From the NCBI RefSeq assembly GCF_043290135.1, contig NC_134702.1, forward strand, positions 79,554,317 to 79,618,316: a DNA stretch of 64,000 nucleotides. Direction: 5' to 3'. A model generated the notes under the pieces. That model was given only the letters and a program-made list of their open reading frames with translations, did not search any database and was not told the origin of the DNA. Within the stretch, counting starts at the first letter, position 1, and each line of letters opens with the position of its first letter. The translations under genes were made by a program, and so were the position numbers. Source of the DNA: Rhipicephalus microplus (lineage: Eukaryota; Arthropoda; Arachnida; Ixodida; Ixodidae). Positions 36,436 through 46,089 of the stretch are shown here, one piece after another.

Positions 36436-36599
36436 GCGCCTTCCGCGAAAGCCTGGTGTTTTTTATTTCTTTATGGATTTGGTTGATTCTTTTATTGAGC
36501 TATTTTCTATTGTCAACATTCACAAATGGCAAGAACCAGTAACATTGTAACCTGGCTAGAGATTACTTTTTAGCATTTTTTTCACAAGGTATAGTGTCC

Positions 36600-37160
36600 C
36601 ACGATTTCTGGCTAATCGCTATGGCGGTTTGAGCAATTCTTGGCGCCAACCAACCAGTGGCTTGTCACACCGAGCCCGTGTCTTCAGTCATTCAGTTACA
36701 TTAACCATATTACACTGTAGAATTCCGCAGGTAAATTATTGCTTTCATAAAGCTGGTCACACAGCGTCCCCGTCGTGTCACTTTTGCAAGGAAACAGAAA
36801 CAACAGCCCACGCATTTTTACTGTGTCACTGATATTCTTATCAACGATACCTTATTGATCCAAATGTCGCAGTAATTGAATTGTTTGGATGAAATACATT
36901 AGGTTATAGACACAAGAATGTCTGCTCTGCTGTGTTTTTTTACGTATTAGAAACAAAAATATTCACTTGTTTGTGAATTCTTTATTTTTATTTTTGCCTC
37001 AAAACCCATCTGATAGTCTGCGCATGCACCATTTTTATTTACCATTTACGATTTCACTTTCTTGAAATGATTTTGATGGGTGGTTTTGAGAGACGGTTCT
37101 CCCTTTGTGGGTGAGCGCCATCAGTGAGAGAGGATCATCATCCTAATTATCATCGTTTCA
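36600..37160 (+). mobile_element. LINE 3' end with zinc-finger tail and (ATC)n terminus
   Basis: Across frames at 36629-36900 it encodes the C-terminal tail of an RNase H-bearing LINE: NSWRQPTSGL, AGHTASPSCHFCKETETTAH (a CX2C...H...C knuckle near 36757-36832) and HRYSYQRY. It ends with CCCTTTGTGGGTGAGCGCCATC and a run of ATC triplets (37134-37155), the same terminus as at 19170-19260. It stops only about 85 bases before the start codon of the GH18-like gene. Confidence 0.65.
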
Positions 37161-37245
37161 CGTGCCGAGATAGGTGGTATTGCGCGTGAGCTTCAGAAGA
37201 AGAAGACTGCCTGCCCTAGCAAAGGCTTACTGTGATTTTGCTCCA

Positions 37246-39060
37246 ATGGCTGCCATTTTGCCCAATCATGATTCGTCTGAATCATCTTCTTCAGAGAGCG
37301 GCCTTCCAGACAACGATGTACCACCGACTGGTAATGACATGGTAACCGGGGGTGTTCCCTCGAATGACGCGTCTACATCACCTACGATGAACAGGTTACT
37401 CGCCTTAGCTGTGCCGGGTAGGGAAGACCTCGTTGTCATGGTCAACACCTCCGATTTGTGCATGCCCGTCATCGAACGACCCGCATCCGATCTCAACCTG
37501 GTGCCGTCGCCCGAAAATCAATTTATCTATCGTGACGAATCGACGCCCCCAGACGGACGTCTCTGCACCCGGTTGTGGGTGTTGTGGGCCGGCTTGACTT
37601 TTCCACTCGTTCTGTCGTCCTGGCTGCTCCTTGTGCCCTTTCTTGTTGGGAACAAGGACAACGTATTGACGGAGAGGCCCTTATTCCCGTGGGTGAAAAC
37701 GCCTGGACTGCCAGTCACCTCGCCGACAACAGTCCGCACCACGGTAGCAACGCCCAGTACGACGCCGGCGAGTGCCGGGTTCTCCTGGCAGGGAATGCCA
37801 CCCAGCTGCCTTTCGCCCGTCGCCCCTCCTACAGAGCCCGTATCGTATAAGATCGGTCCCTATCCAACCGCTGTTGCTTCCACCGATCGCATTCAAAGAC
37901 CGATATTCTGCCTCTTCGATAACGCCAAAGTCACCACCGCTGGAACGTCCCCACAAAACTCTGACTACATGTTCGAAACACTGCCGTTCGCTCTCTGCCC
38001 AAACGTCATTTACGCGTCGGTGGGCATTGTCGATGGACACCTGACGCGCCGACTCCCGCGCTTCGAACAAAGCCACGGCTTACCGCTGCTGAGAAAAATA
38101 GTGCAGACTCGAGGATACCAGGACACACGAATCCTGCTGGTTCTCGGAGGTCGCGAGCAGGACGCCCCGCACTTCTGGAGGCTCGGCCGGGACCCGCCTA
38201 CCTTGGACCTCCTCATGAGAAACGTGGCGGACGGCATGCGGAGCTATCAGCTCGATGGAGTCGTTGTGCATTGGGTGGCGCCATCCGCCTATTGCAGCGG
38301 TACTGATCGCGACATGGTCCTGTCGATCCTGCTGCATCGGCTCAACAAGACCTTCGCCAACTATGGAATGACGCGGCACGTTGTCTCCGTCATGCTGGAC
38401 ATGGACGTCGGCAACCAGTATCTCCTGGAGAGCGTAGTTGGCGTGGTCGATTATTTCTTCATCGGCACAAATGCTCTAAGATACACAGGACGGGGGCCTT
38501 ATCAAGACATGTGTGCCAATTTGAGCCACGCTACGCGCGTGGTTATTCACAGCTACGCACAGGTCGCGGTTAGCGTCCGAATGGACCAGCTGTGCATCAT
38601 GCAGGAGCTGGCACCATGGGTGGTACAGGGTTTCGAGATGCCAAATGGTTCATGGGTGCTTAGCAGTGGTGATCATCCAACCAAGGCACCCTTATACAGC
38701 GCTTGCACCCGCGCGGATTTTTGCAGGAAGGACCCTGGCGGGGCATCGTGCATCGCTCACCTGACGTACCCGGCACCAGCTAATCCGGCAGGCCGACCCG
38801 CCGCCCTTTTTTTAGTTCCTAACACTGACACTCTCCGGCTGCTAAACTTCAGCGAAATCCCTGCTTTTGCGCCAAGTACTACTGTCCACGCTTGTGTTCT
38901 CGTGCTCGACCTACACCGAGACAACTACGCAAGGCAGTGTGTGCAGTTCTTAGAGTACGTGCTAATGGAACACTTTTACACTGGCACAATAGGACAGAGG
39001 CGCCCACGCCAGTCCATAATCGATGGAGCATCTTTATGTCAAGTCCCAGGATTTGGCTGA
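37246..39060 (+). CDS. membrane-anchored GH18 (chitinase-fold) protein without catalytic residues
   Basis: A single exon encodes 604 residues from ATG 37246. The frame is open further left only from a GTG at 37174, and the acceptor-like CTTCAG near 37195 suggests a 5' UTR intron. Residues 1-110 are polar and acidic/Ser-rich (cytoplasmic). Residues 111-134 form a membrane helix without a preceding signal peptide, hence type II. Residues 150-215 are a Thr/Pro-rich stalk, and 216-480 follow the GH18 barrel: strand 1 IFCLFDN, PFALCPNVIYASVGI, strand 3 ILLVLGG (296-302), strand 4 LDGVVVHWV (336-344). The GH18 signature DGxDxDWE is reduced to DG-V-V-V-H-W-V: both later Asp and the catalytic Glu are gone. 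No hydrolysis is expected; glycan binding or a structural role is an inference. A Cys-containing C-terminal region (480-604) is unassigned. The coding part is GC-rich compared with its flanks. Confidence 0.85.
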   Translation: MAAILPNHDSSESSSSESGLPDNDVPPTGNDMVTGGVPSNDASTSPTMNRLLALAVPGREDLVVMVNTSDLCMPVIERPASDLNLVPSPENQFIYRDESTPPDGRLCTRLWVLWAGLTFPLVLSSWLLLVPFLVGNKDNVLTERPLFPWVKTPGLPVTSPTTVRTTVATPSTTPASAGFSWQGMPPSCLSPVAPPTEPVSYKIGPYPTAVASTDRIQRPIFCLFDNAKVTTAGTSPQNSDYMFETLPFALCPNVIYASVGIVDGHLTRRLPRFEQSHGLPLLRKIVQTRGYQDTRILLVLGGREQDAPHFWRLGRDPPTLDLLMRNVADGMRSYQLDGVVVHWVAPSAYCSGTDRDMVLSILLHRLNKTFANYGMTRHVVSVMLDMDVGNQYLLESVVGVVDYFFIGTNALRYTGRGPYQDMCANLSHATRVVIHSYAQVAVSVRMDQLCIMQELAPWVVQGFEMPNGSWVLSSGDHPTKAPLYSACTRADFCRKDPGGASCIAHLTYPAPANPAGRPAALFLVPNTDTLRLLNFSEIPAFAPSTTVHACVLVLDLHRDNYARQCVQFLEYVLMEHFYTGTIGQRRPRQSIIDGASLCQVPGFG

Positions 39061-39123
39061 ATGGCACGCAACTTACGCGTTATTAATTATTGCATAAATG
39101 CCTGGTCATACGCCACGTTTTCT

Positions 39124-39131
39124 TAATAAAA
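39124..39131 (+). terminator. polyadenylation signal of the GH18-like gene
   Basis: AATAAA lies about 65 bases downstream of the TGA stop, followed by AT-rich sequence. It is the first such signal on this strand after the gene. Confidence 0.6.
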
Positions 39132-39400
39132 TATTGTTATCAATATAAATGCATGTTTTTATGATATTTCCATGATATATAATTTTTTGTTACACAATCA
39201 CACATTAAGAAGACTTACTATGTATTTTAATCTGTCGTCATGTAATTCATGTCAAGACCTAGGAGTCCTGCTCATCATACGGTAATAGCCTGCTTAGCGA
39301 GTTTAGACCCATACCAAATTAAAAGCTAAATTAAAAGGTGACCGTGAGAGGACAAAAATTTACGTGGATAAGCGAATGGACGGATGGAAGAACAGACATA

Positions 39401-39426
39401 CAGATGGATGGATAGACAGATGGATG

Positions 39427-39460
<34 letters not shown>

Positions 39461-39505
39461 CAGATAGATAGATATATAAATAGATAGATAGATAGATAGA
39501 TAGAA
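39401..39505. repeat. (GATA)n/(GATG)n microsatellite
   Basis: About 100 bases of GATG/GATA/GACA units immediately left of the 5' end of composite element B. Confidence 0.95.
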
Positions 39506-40182
39506 AAGAGAAAAATTGGCAAATCTCACGTACAGTGGGCATCGATGATATGCGAAGCACGAATAAAGAAGGTTGATATGTCACTTTCAAATGAGCACAA
39601 TGTCACTTTCAAATGAGCACAACATTACGAGGGGGAGGTAAAATATGCCGTGCGTGACTTCCACGTCATGATTATCGTGATTGTATGTGTGATTTACCAT
39701 CGTCATTTGTTCACGTCACCTGATACCATATTTGGCACATGTGCAGCTAGCGAAACCGTCCGCGAACGCATCGTAAGCGTGGTACGTTGTAATGTTCTTA
39801 CATGGCACGCATGTCGTGATAATCATGGTTGCACCAGTCAAATACCTTTCTCAGACATTGACGTCTTGTAACACCAAATTCGGCACATGTAGAGCGAGTG
39901 AAACGGCCGTGAGCGCATCATAAAAGACCCAATATCATCTGCCGTAACGTTAACGCGTGCGCACGCTGGCCGCAGCAACGCTACGATAGCAAAATGCGAG
40001 CACCTTATAATCTGACGCCAGGCATGACCGACGCGAACAGCCTCCGTGGGCGCTTCCTGATGGAGGGACGCCGGGCGCTCTCAAACGCGCATGCGTCAAA
40101 GCAGTGTCCGTTCGCGTCACGTGATACCGAATTATGTACATGTGAAGCTAGCGAAACGGCCGCGAGCGCATCATAAGCCTAG

Positions 40183-40893
40183 TGTGAGAAACAAAGAAGG
40201 CGAACTGGACCCGATCGTCTGGCTGCGTTGAAAGTTAAGGAACAACTTAGCGAGCCAGTGCCCCTGGCTCGTGCTCGTGCCCACCGCCCCTTCTTGCTCC
40301 TTTATTTGCAACACACTCCCGCTGCCGGCAAACTAGCGGCAATGTTCGGGTGCAGAGCAGGTGAAGTTGAAGCACTCATTGGTAAGCAAAACGCGAGCGA
40401 TAGAAAGGTTGGGGTTGTTAGATGGTGACGATACAGGGCTTTGGGGAGGTGGTGATATTTGAGGAGGTGGTCACGCCTCGGTTGCGTGGTAAACTCTCCC
40501 TTAAGCGCAAATGACTTTGTCCTCGAAAGTCGCCGGCTCTGATCAGGTCCGCTTTCAAGTACTCGTACTGAAGGTAAGCCTGGATCTTTCTGTCGAGGTT
40601 CATTAGGCGGGCGTTTTTCGCCACGATAATTGTGAGGAGCTCCTGGAGCCTGGAAGCGGGGGTCGTTGAGTCGGCCAGAAAGTCATCGAGCATCGAAATG
40701 TCCTCCTTGATGGCTGTCCGGTAGAAGCCACGTTGTACTCGAAGTTGGTCCATTGTCGAAAGTCGAGGGCCGGACGATCGGCCTGTATCCGATCGTCTAG
40801 CTGCATTGAAGGTCAAGGAACCAACTGAGCGAGCCAGCACCCCTGGCGCGTGCTTGTGCCCACCGCCCCTTCTTCCTCCTTTATTTGCAACAC
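40183..40893 (-). mobile_element. small non-autonomous LTR element with BEL/Pao-like Gag start
   Basis: About 105-130-base direct repeats flank the insert (40183-40314 and about 40787-40893), both ending CTCCTTTATTTGCAACAC on the plus strand. The insertion falls exactly between monomer halves GCGCATCATAAGC and GTAGCATGTAGTCATG of element B; CTAG (40179-40182) and GTAG (40894-40897) may be a mutated 4-bp target duplication. The left copy begins TGTGAGAAAC; the right copy lacks that beginning, so one repeat is rearranged. The interior is under 500 bases. Size and structure are those of a TRIM-like or heavily deleted LTR element. Confidence 0.65.
40418..40753 (-). CDS. Gag N-terminal fragment, BEL/Pao-like, in the small LTR element
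   Basis: On the minus strand ATG 40753 opens 111 codons ending at TAA (40418-40420); the frame is also open further upstream into the repeat. The peptide starts MDQLRVQRGFYRTAI and continues as an amphipathic helical stretch (SMLDDFLADS, RLQELLTIIVAKNARLMNLDRKIQ, YEYLKADLI). The length, helical character and position resemble the N-terminus of BEL/Pao Gag proteins, which start with such a heptad-rich region before the peptidase and RT parts. No RT, protease or zinc knuckle is present. The assignment rests on pattern only; an unrelated short coiled-coil protein is possible. Confidence 0.45.
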   Translation of the reverse strand: MDQLRVQRGFYRTAIKEDISMLDDFLADSTTPASRLQELLTIIVAKNARLMNLDRKIQAYLQYEYLKADLIRAGDFRGQSHLRLRESLPRNRGVTTSSNITTSPKPCIVTI

Positions 40894-41339
40894 GTAGCAT
40901 GTAGTCATGTTTTTACGTGACATGCATCTCTAGATTACCCTGTTTCCACCAGTCACATACCTTCGTCATCTATTGGCATCCCGTAATACCAAATTCGGTG
41001 TGAGTGAAGCTAGCGAAACGGCCGCGAGCGCATAATGAGCGTGGCACGTAGTCTTGTTGTTACGTGACACGCATCTCATGATTATCGTGTTAGGGTCTGT
41101 CGCTTGTGTTCGCCATGCAATCATGCCATGCCATACCATTTTTGCGACATGTCATGTGAACGAAACCACCGCGAGAAGCAAGACTATGAAATGGAAATAA
41201 TTACATTCATGACATACAAGTCATGATTGTCATGTTCTGACTAGTCTCTTATGCTCGTCATACAGTCATAATATGGCATACCAAGCTTGATATCGTTACC
41301 ATTATCGAAACTGCCAGGAGAGCTAAATGTCGTAGATGG

Positions 41340-41340
41340 C

Positions 41341-41380
<40 letters not shown>

Positions 41381-41402
41381 CAGATCGATAGATAGATAGA
41401 TT

Positions 41403-41464
<62 letters not shown>

Positions 41465-41466
41465 TA
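41340..41466. repeat. (GATA)n microsatellite in element B
   Basis: About 127 bases of GATA with GACA at the right end, at the same place relative to monomers and tail as in copy A. Confidence 0.96.
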
Positions 41467-41509
41467 CGCTCAAAGTCACCGAAGTTCGCTAAGAAACGCT
41501 TCGCATCTA

Positions 41510-42560
41510 ATAGGCAAACCGGCCTTGATCTCCAAAAAAGAAAGCCCTCAAAGAAATACTATAAGATATGAAGTTTCCAGCTGTGCTTGCAGGGACATTG
41601 CACGGAACCAGCAACAGGCGATTCTGCGGTGGATGTAGTCCTGCCTCCATGTTGGGAGCTTCTGTATTATTTTGGTGACCTTAAAGATTACCTTTTTCTA
41701 CAACAGGCTGTCGTTTTACCCCTTTTGAACTTTTATCTATTCAGATCACGTTAAATTGGCGACTTTTGTCTCCAGCAACGAACCTAGATTTGTTGTTGAG
41801 CATCTAGTTCACGACAACTTCAGAAGCAAATGAGGCATTTAAAAGATCTTGTTCACTGCGCTCAAACACTGGATTGAGGTGCCTTCACAAAGAGGTGTCG
41901 TGAGTGTTATTGTAGTTTAAAAGATTAGCGACAAAATATTGTCGTGATATGTTTAGAAATATTTCGTGTTGGAAATGTGGTCGACTTAATTTACTTTCAT
42001 TTCTTTCCCCACGTGATTACGTTACATTATAAAATAAACTTTGATAAATCATTGAAGCCAGTTTCAAAACAACGTGGTTCTCGTTTAGCCATCCGTTGAG
42101 AGCATGAGTTGCTGGTGAGGAATCGGCACATGTATCTGTAGTATTTTTTAAGTGTACTTACTGGCCGAGATTTCGTACCCCTCTTTATGCAGAGTTCTCT
42201 TGACAAATTAGAAGACCAAACTAGTGACGTGAACCCAATCAGTAAGACAAACATGTCTATTATAGTAAAGTGTGGCGTTATTATCACCCAAAATGCAAAA
42301 ACGATTTCGTACCGCTTTTTAAAAGCTATTTTAGGTGCATATCAGGCGCATGTGCCAATGAAGACAATGCCTCAGAGAGTGAAGAAAATTTTGACTTGGT
42401 CTTTTCTCTTCTCAGCTAAATTAGTAGTTTCAACAAGAAGATTTGTTCCTAACTTTGCAGGAGAACTCCGTTAAGCTCTTTGTAAATTGACAGTATCAAT
42501 ACATGCCACAGTAATTTCGGCAGGTTAGCTTTTGGTACGTTCTACTCTCACTGATAGAAA
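41510..42560. other. no gene seen
   Basis: The open frames of 70-95 codons have no domain. No splice-supported exon was identified. Confidence 0.3.
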
Positions 42561-43315
42561 AAAAAAAACACACACACCATGCCCCTCTAAAGGGAGCCAT
42601 GCGTAGATGCGAAGCAGCGGGCGCTGACGCTTACACAGCGGTTGCGTTGACGCTGGAACTCATCGCGACGTTGCGGTGGATAAAAACATGGGAAGGCGCA
42701 AAGAACGCAGTGATGAACCGTTGTTTCCTACTGAAACATGCCATTTGATAGTAATGCGCAATGAGAGACAGAGAACCACAGTCTGTTATAAGTTACCGCG
42801 TGCGCTGCCAATTTTGATTGTTCAACAATGCACAGAAGAAATCTCCCACTGGCACTACGTTGGAGGTCAATATCCAATACCTATGTAGACAGTGTAGCCA
42901 GTGAATGGTTGTGCAGCACGAGTAGTCGGTGCTTTCGATCAAGGAACTCGCTAGCAGTAGCTATCTGCGTCGGCGCTGTGAGGCGAGAGGTGTGGGGAGC
43001 GTAAGAAAGAAGGGGCAGAGGCACGCATGCGCAATGGGGGCGTAAGCGCCGCGGGAAGGGGTCCTTGGAGGAAAGAGGTGGAGGGACGCGAGCGTACACA
43101 AGCAGACGCTGGCTGCGCCAGTTTTGCGAGGCGAGAGAGTGGGGAGAAGAGGAGAGGGGGCACGCATGTGCAATGGGCGTGTAAATGGAATGCCTAGAGA
43201 AGAGAAAAGAGGGAGCGAGTGTTGGTTCGCAGAAGCTGCCTGCGTGCGCATTGTGATGCGAAAGAGGGAAGGGAACGCACATGCACAGCAAGGGTGTTCA
43301 CGCCGCACACCAGAA
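42561..43315. repeat. GC-rich block with imperfect tandem units
   Basis: Between about 42975 and 43310 the phrase GAGGCGAGAG-GTGGGGAG...GGCACGCATG-GCAATGGG occurs at least twice, with a third partial copy. The long antisense frames across it (up to 136 codons) reflect its composition. Confidence 0.45.
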
Positions 43316-44404
43316 TGAACTCGACCCTAGGAAGCTTTGCATATAAAATTCGCTTGCTTCATGAGTATTAAAACGATTAGCAATATTACCTGTATTTATG
43401 CGTAGATTGGCTTCAGTTCAGAATGTAGGGGCACAATTGTTCTTAAAATAGAGATATGCTGGCAAAATGACCTTTGAATGGCCTTGTTAGCTATGCATTC
43501 AACGAATCCAAATTTTAGTTGCTAGATTTAGGGGAAAATGACGTTAGATCAGCTTCCTGCACTGTAAATAAAACAGAAATTGTTTAGCCCTTGAATGAGT
43601 ATTGGGATAGTAAAATAAGTAAAAGAAATGAGCAATCAAAGTCACCATCACTACTCTATATCGAAATTTTATTTACCCAGCGCTGGTCTGGCAGCATCAC
43701 CTAAATGTAGTTTCTCGGAGCTGACGAGGCAATGGAGCACAGTATCCTTCCCGGTCATAGATTCTCTGCCTAGCGAAAAATTAGTTTAGGTATAGCCTGT
43801 CGACTTCTTAGAGTAGGTTGAAATGCACCAATTATTGTTTATTTTGGAACCTTTTTGCTTGCATAGGGTTACGAGAAGAGTTCCGATGCCTTGTAGGTTT
43901 CTAAAAGGTTCAAAGAGATTTAGGTTTTAGAATCAATTCATCGTTCTGTTTGTCTACACTTTTAAATTGCTTTATGTCAAGTTTCCCGCTTTATTATTTA
44001 AACTTTCTGCTTTTATATTATTCTGTTATTGAATTTTTGTAGCTTCATTATTACATCTTCCATCTCAAATACATAAATAGTTTTTTCTTTAACTTAAAAA
44101 TTTTTATGTAAGAGCTAGCAAGTTTCTAGCAACTCGACCCTGCTGTACTCTAAAAACCGACCCTGCTGTACTCTAACTGTAAAAAAAAAAAATAATAACC
44201 TGTGTGCCTTGCAACAGCATTAGACAGACGACATCCGCGTTTTCCCGTGAGCTCCTCTGTAACGGGAAATTGGCAAAGAAAAGAGTATAAAAAAAAAGAA
44301 ACATCGCCAGATCCTTGGCCTCGCGTGGCAGTCGGTTTCACGCCAAACACTGGGGTAGTAATTATCTGTGCTAAATTTTGCGGCTTTAAGTCAAGCGTTA
44401 CGAC
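43316..44404. other. no gene seen
   Basis: AT-rich sequence. The phrase CGACCCTGCTGTACTCTAA is duplicated near 44136 and 44159. Confidence 0.3.
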
Positions 44405-44494
44405 GTGTGTGTGCGTGTGCGTGTGTGTGTGCGTATGTGTGTGCGTGCGTGTGTGTACGCGTGTGTGTGTGCGTGCGTGTATTTGTGTGCGTGC

Positions 44495-44566
<72 letters not shown>

Positions 44567-44571
44567 GTGTA
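44405..44571. repeat. (GT)n microsatellite at a LINE 3' end
   Basis: About 165 bases of GT with GC interruptions on the left side and about 60 pure bases on the right. On the minus strand it follows AATAAC/GTTTTTTGTA at the end of LINE sequence. Confidence 0.95.
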
Positions 44572-44870
44572 CAAAAAACGTTATTCAATAAATTGAGAGT
44601 TTGCAGGCCCTATATAGAGCCGTCTGGAAACGAGAAGTCCTCATTCCGGCTCCCCGTTGGACAAGGCCGCTACCCGCGCCCGTTGGAGAAGAGCTTTTGG
44701 AGACTCCAGTACTGAGCAATTAGGCAGGGCTACCTCCCATGCCTCTCTGGTAAGAGAAGGATAAGTGAAAATGGCAGAATTCATTCAACATGCCCACACT
44801 ATGTGAAAGTTATCAGAGACTTGCCCACATTGTCCGCCAAATTTCGGGTCACAATTTTTTACCATTGCAG
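44572..44870 (-). mobile_element. LINE 3' end, C-terminal tail remnant
   Basis: On the minus strand a decayed frame reads CGQCG...NFHIVWACLNE near 44770-44850, then a tail with LVQRGAGMRTSRFQTALYRA. This is the usual CX2C...H..W.C ending of RNase H-bearing LINE polyproteins. It is followed by an A/T-rich 3' UTR and the (CA)n tail. 5' truncated. Confidence 0.5.
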
Positions 44871-45180
44871 GACACTACAATGATTTGACCTGCAGGCGCA
44901 ATAGGGTTCGTTCGTAGGCTTTACATAGGCTCTTAGCAGGGATCGGGAAAAACCGAGGGCGTTCGCAATAGTGCACTTTATAAGCGTAGCTGTTGTGTGA
45001 ACATTTTCTTGCTGCGCGATTGCAACGTAAGCACTCGCGCTTGCGCGAATGCATCAAATTGTCAAAGGAAGGGCACTTTATGGCATGATGATATGAATCT
45101 TATACGTAACTTACATTAGCGTATTTCGTCAGGGCCGAGCTACGCTTGATTAGCTTACTGGATCATAAGGATCATAACAA
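44871..45180. other. no gene seen
   Basis: This may be further decayed LINE sequence, but no motif can be shown. Confidence 0.25.
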
Positions 45181-45182
45181 CA

Positions 45183-45402
45183 ATTGATGAGGTTTAACGT
45201 GCCAAAAATACTATTGCATTATAAGAGACGCTGGAAGGAAAAGCTCCGGAAATTTTGACCAGCCGGGTACTTTAACGTGCACCTAAATTTAAGTGCACAG
45301 GCAATTTTCGCCTCCATCGAAATTGAGGCCACCATGGCGGGGATTCGATGGCGACCTGCGAGGGAGCAGTCTGGTACCATAACCAATACACCACCGTTGC
45401 GG
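45183..45402 (-). mobile_element. Ruka-type SINE, diverged copy 3
   Basis: Plus-strand blocks GGTTTAACGTGCCAAAA, AAGCTCCGGAAATTTTGACC, TACTTTAACGTGCACCTAAAT and TTTTCGCCTCCATCGAAAT match the Ruka body in order. The tRNA head (45330-45402) is rearranged around ACCATGGCGGGGATTCGATGG. Confidence 0.7.
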
Positions 45403-45815
45403 AGGGATCATATGAATATAAAGCTGATGCTGAATAAACTGCATTAGAAGCGAAGCCAGCACTGGAAACACAATTTCAGTTAACACCGCGTGACGCCAGT
45501 GTATATTAGGAGTACATATGTAACGTGTGTTGCTTTATTATAAAATTTTGCAGGGAGTGAGCACTACAACTTCAAATTTCCGCTTCGCATATTCTCTCAA
45601 AATATATTAGAACCTTATTTCAAGCGAGCCGCGTGTGGCCAACGAAATGATGGTCCAGACAGATTAGCAAACAAAAATTAATCACCAGGAGAGCGGTGGG
45701 GAATGGCAATACGTGGCAAGAAATGAACAACCAGATCGAAAGAAATAAACGCGGGACCATTGCTGGCCAATGGGAAACGAAACATAGATACAACGCAAAA
45801 CTAGAGTGGACAGTG
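45403..45815. other. no gene seen
   Basis: No recognised feature. Confidence 0.25.
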
Positions 45816-46085
45816 CTGGTATATATATTCCGAGTTTGGTTCGCCAAGCGTCTCAGCAGGTGTCGCCAGAAATATGTATCGCTGCTGGCCGCCCCAGAAC
45901 GTAACGTTTCGGACATTGCCTTGCAGCGGTACAGAAACGGTGGCGGCACAACACGAAACATATGGCCGGGCTATTGCGGAGAGGAGCGAACAGGAGCAAG
46001 CTTGGGTCGAGGCCAGCCGACTCGTTTGAAGGGCAGCGTTGTTGCACCACCACACCGCGGCGAGCGCTATAACCCTGGTGAGAGT
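45816..46085 (+). promoter_or_regulatory. CpG-rich segment with TATA-like box and donor-like site
   Basis: GTATATATATTCC at 45819-45831 precedes about 250 bases richer in CpG than the surroundings, ending at CTG|GTGAGAGTC near 46078. This could be a promoter plus untranslated first exon on the plus strand, but no coding exon was identified downstream. Confidence 0.2.
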
Positions 46086-46089
46086 CACA

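Larger units (their letters stand above)
39511..41508 (+). mobile_element. composite tandem-repeat element B (partner of 6271-8970)
   Basis: It shows the same order as copy A: 5' AAAAATTGGC start with the CTCAC/GTGGG hairpin, ATGCGAAGC motif (39550-39558), monomers near 39645-39925, a CpG-rich spacer with CTGACGCCAGGC (near 40010), further monomers, a GATA/GACA array (41340-41466), and the 3' tail CGCTCAA-GTC-CCGAAGTTCGC ending GCTTCGCAT (41498-41506). Unlike A it has no LINE at the spacer; instead a small LTR element is inserted at 40183-40893. A 25-base unit is duplicated near 39588-39620. No coding capacity of its own. Confidence 0.72.

Noticed and set aside
37174..37245. Extension of the GH18-like protein to a start at 37174
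   Set aside because: The codon at 37174 is GTG, not ATG, and the sequence just after it contains an acceptor-like CTTCAG. The first ATG in frame is 37246.
44018..44591. 129-codon frame with Cys-Val repeats
   Set aside because: It runs through the (GT)n microsatellite.
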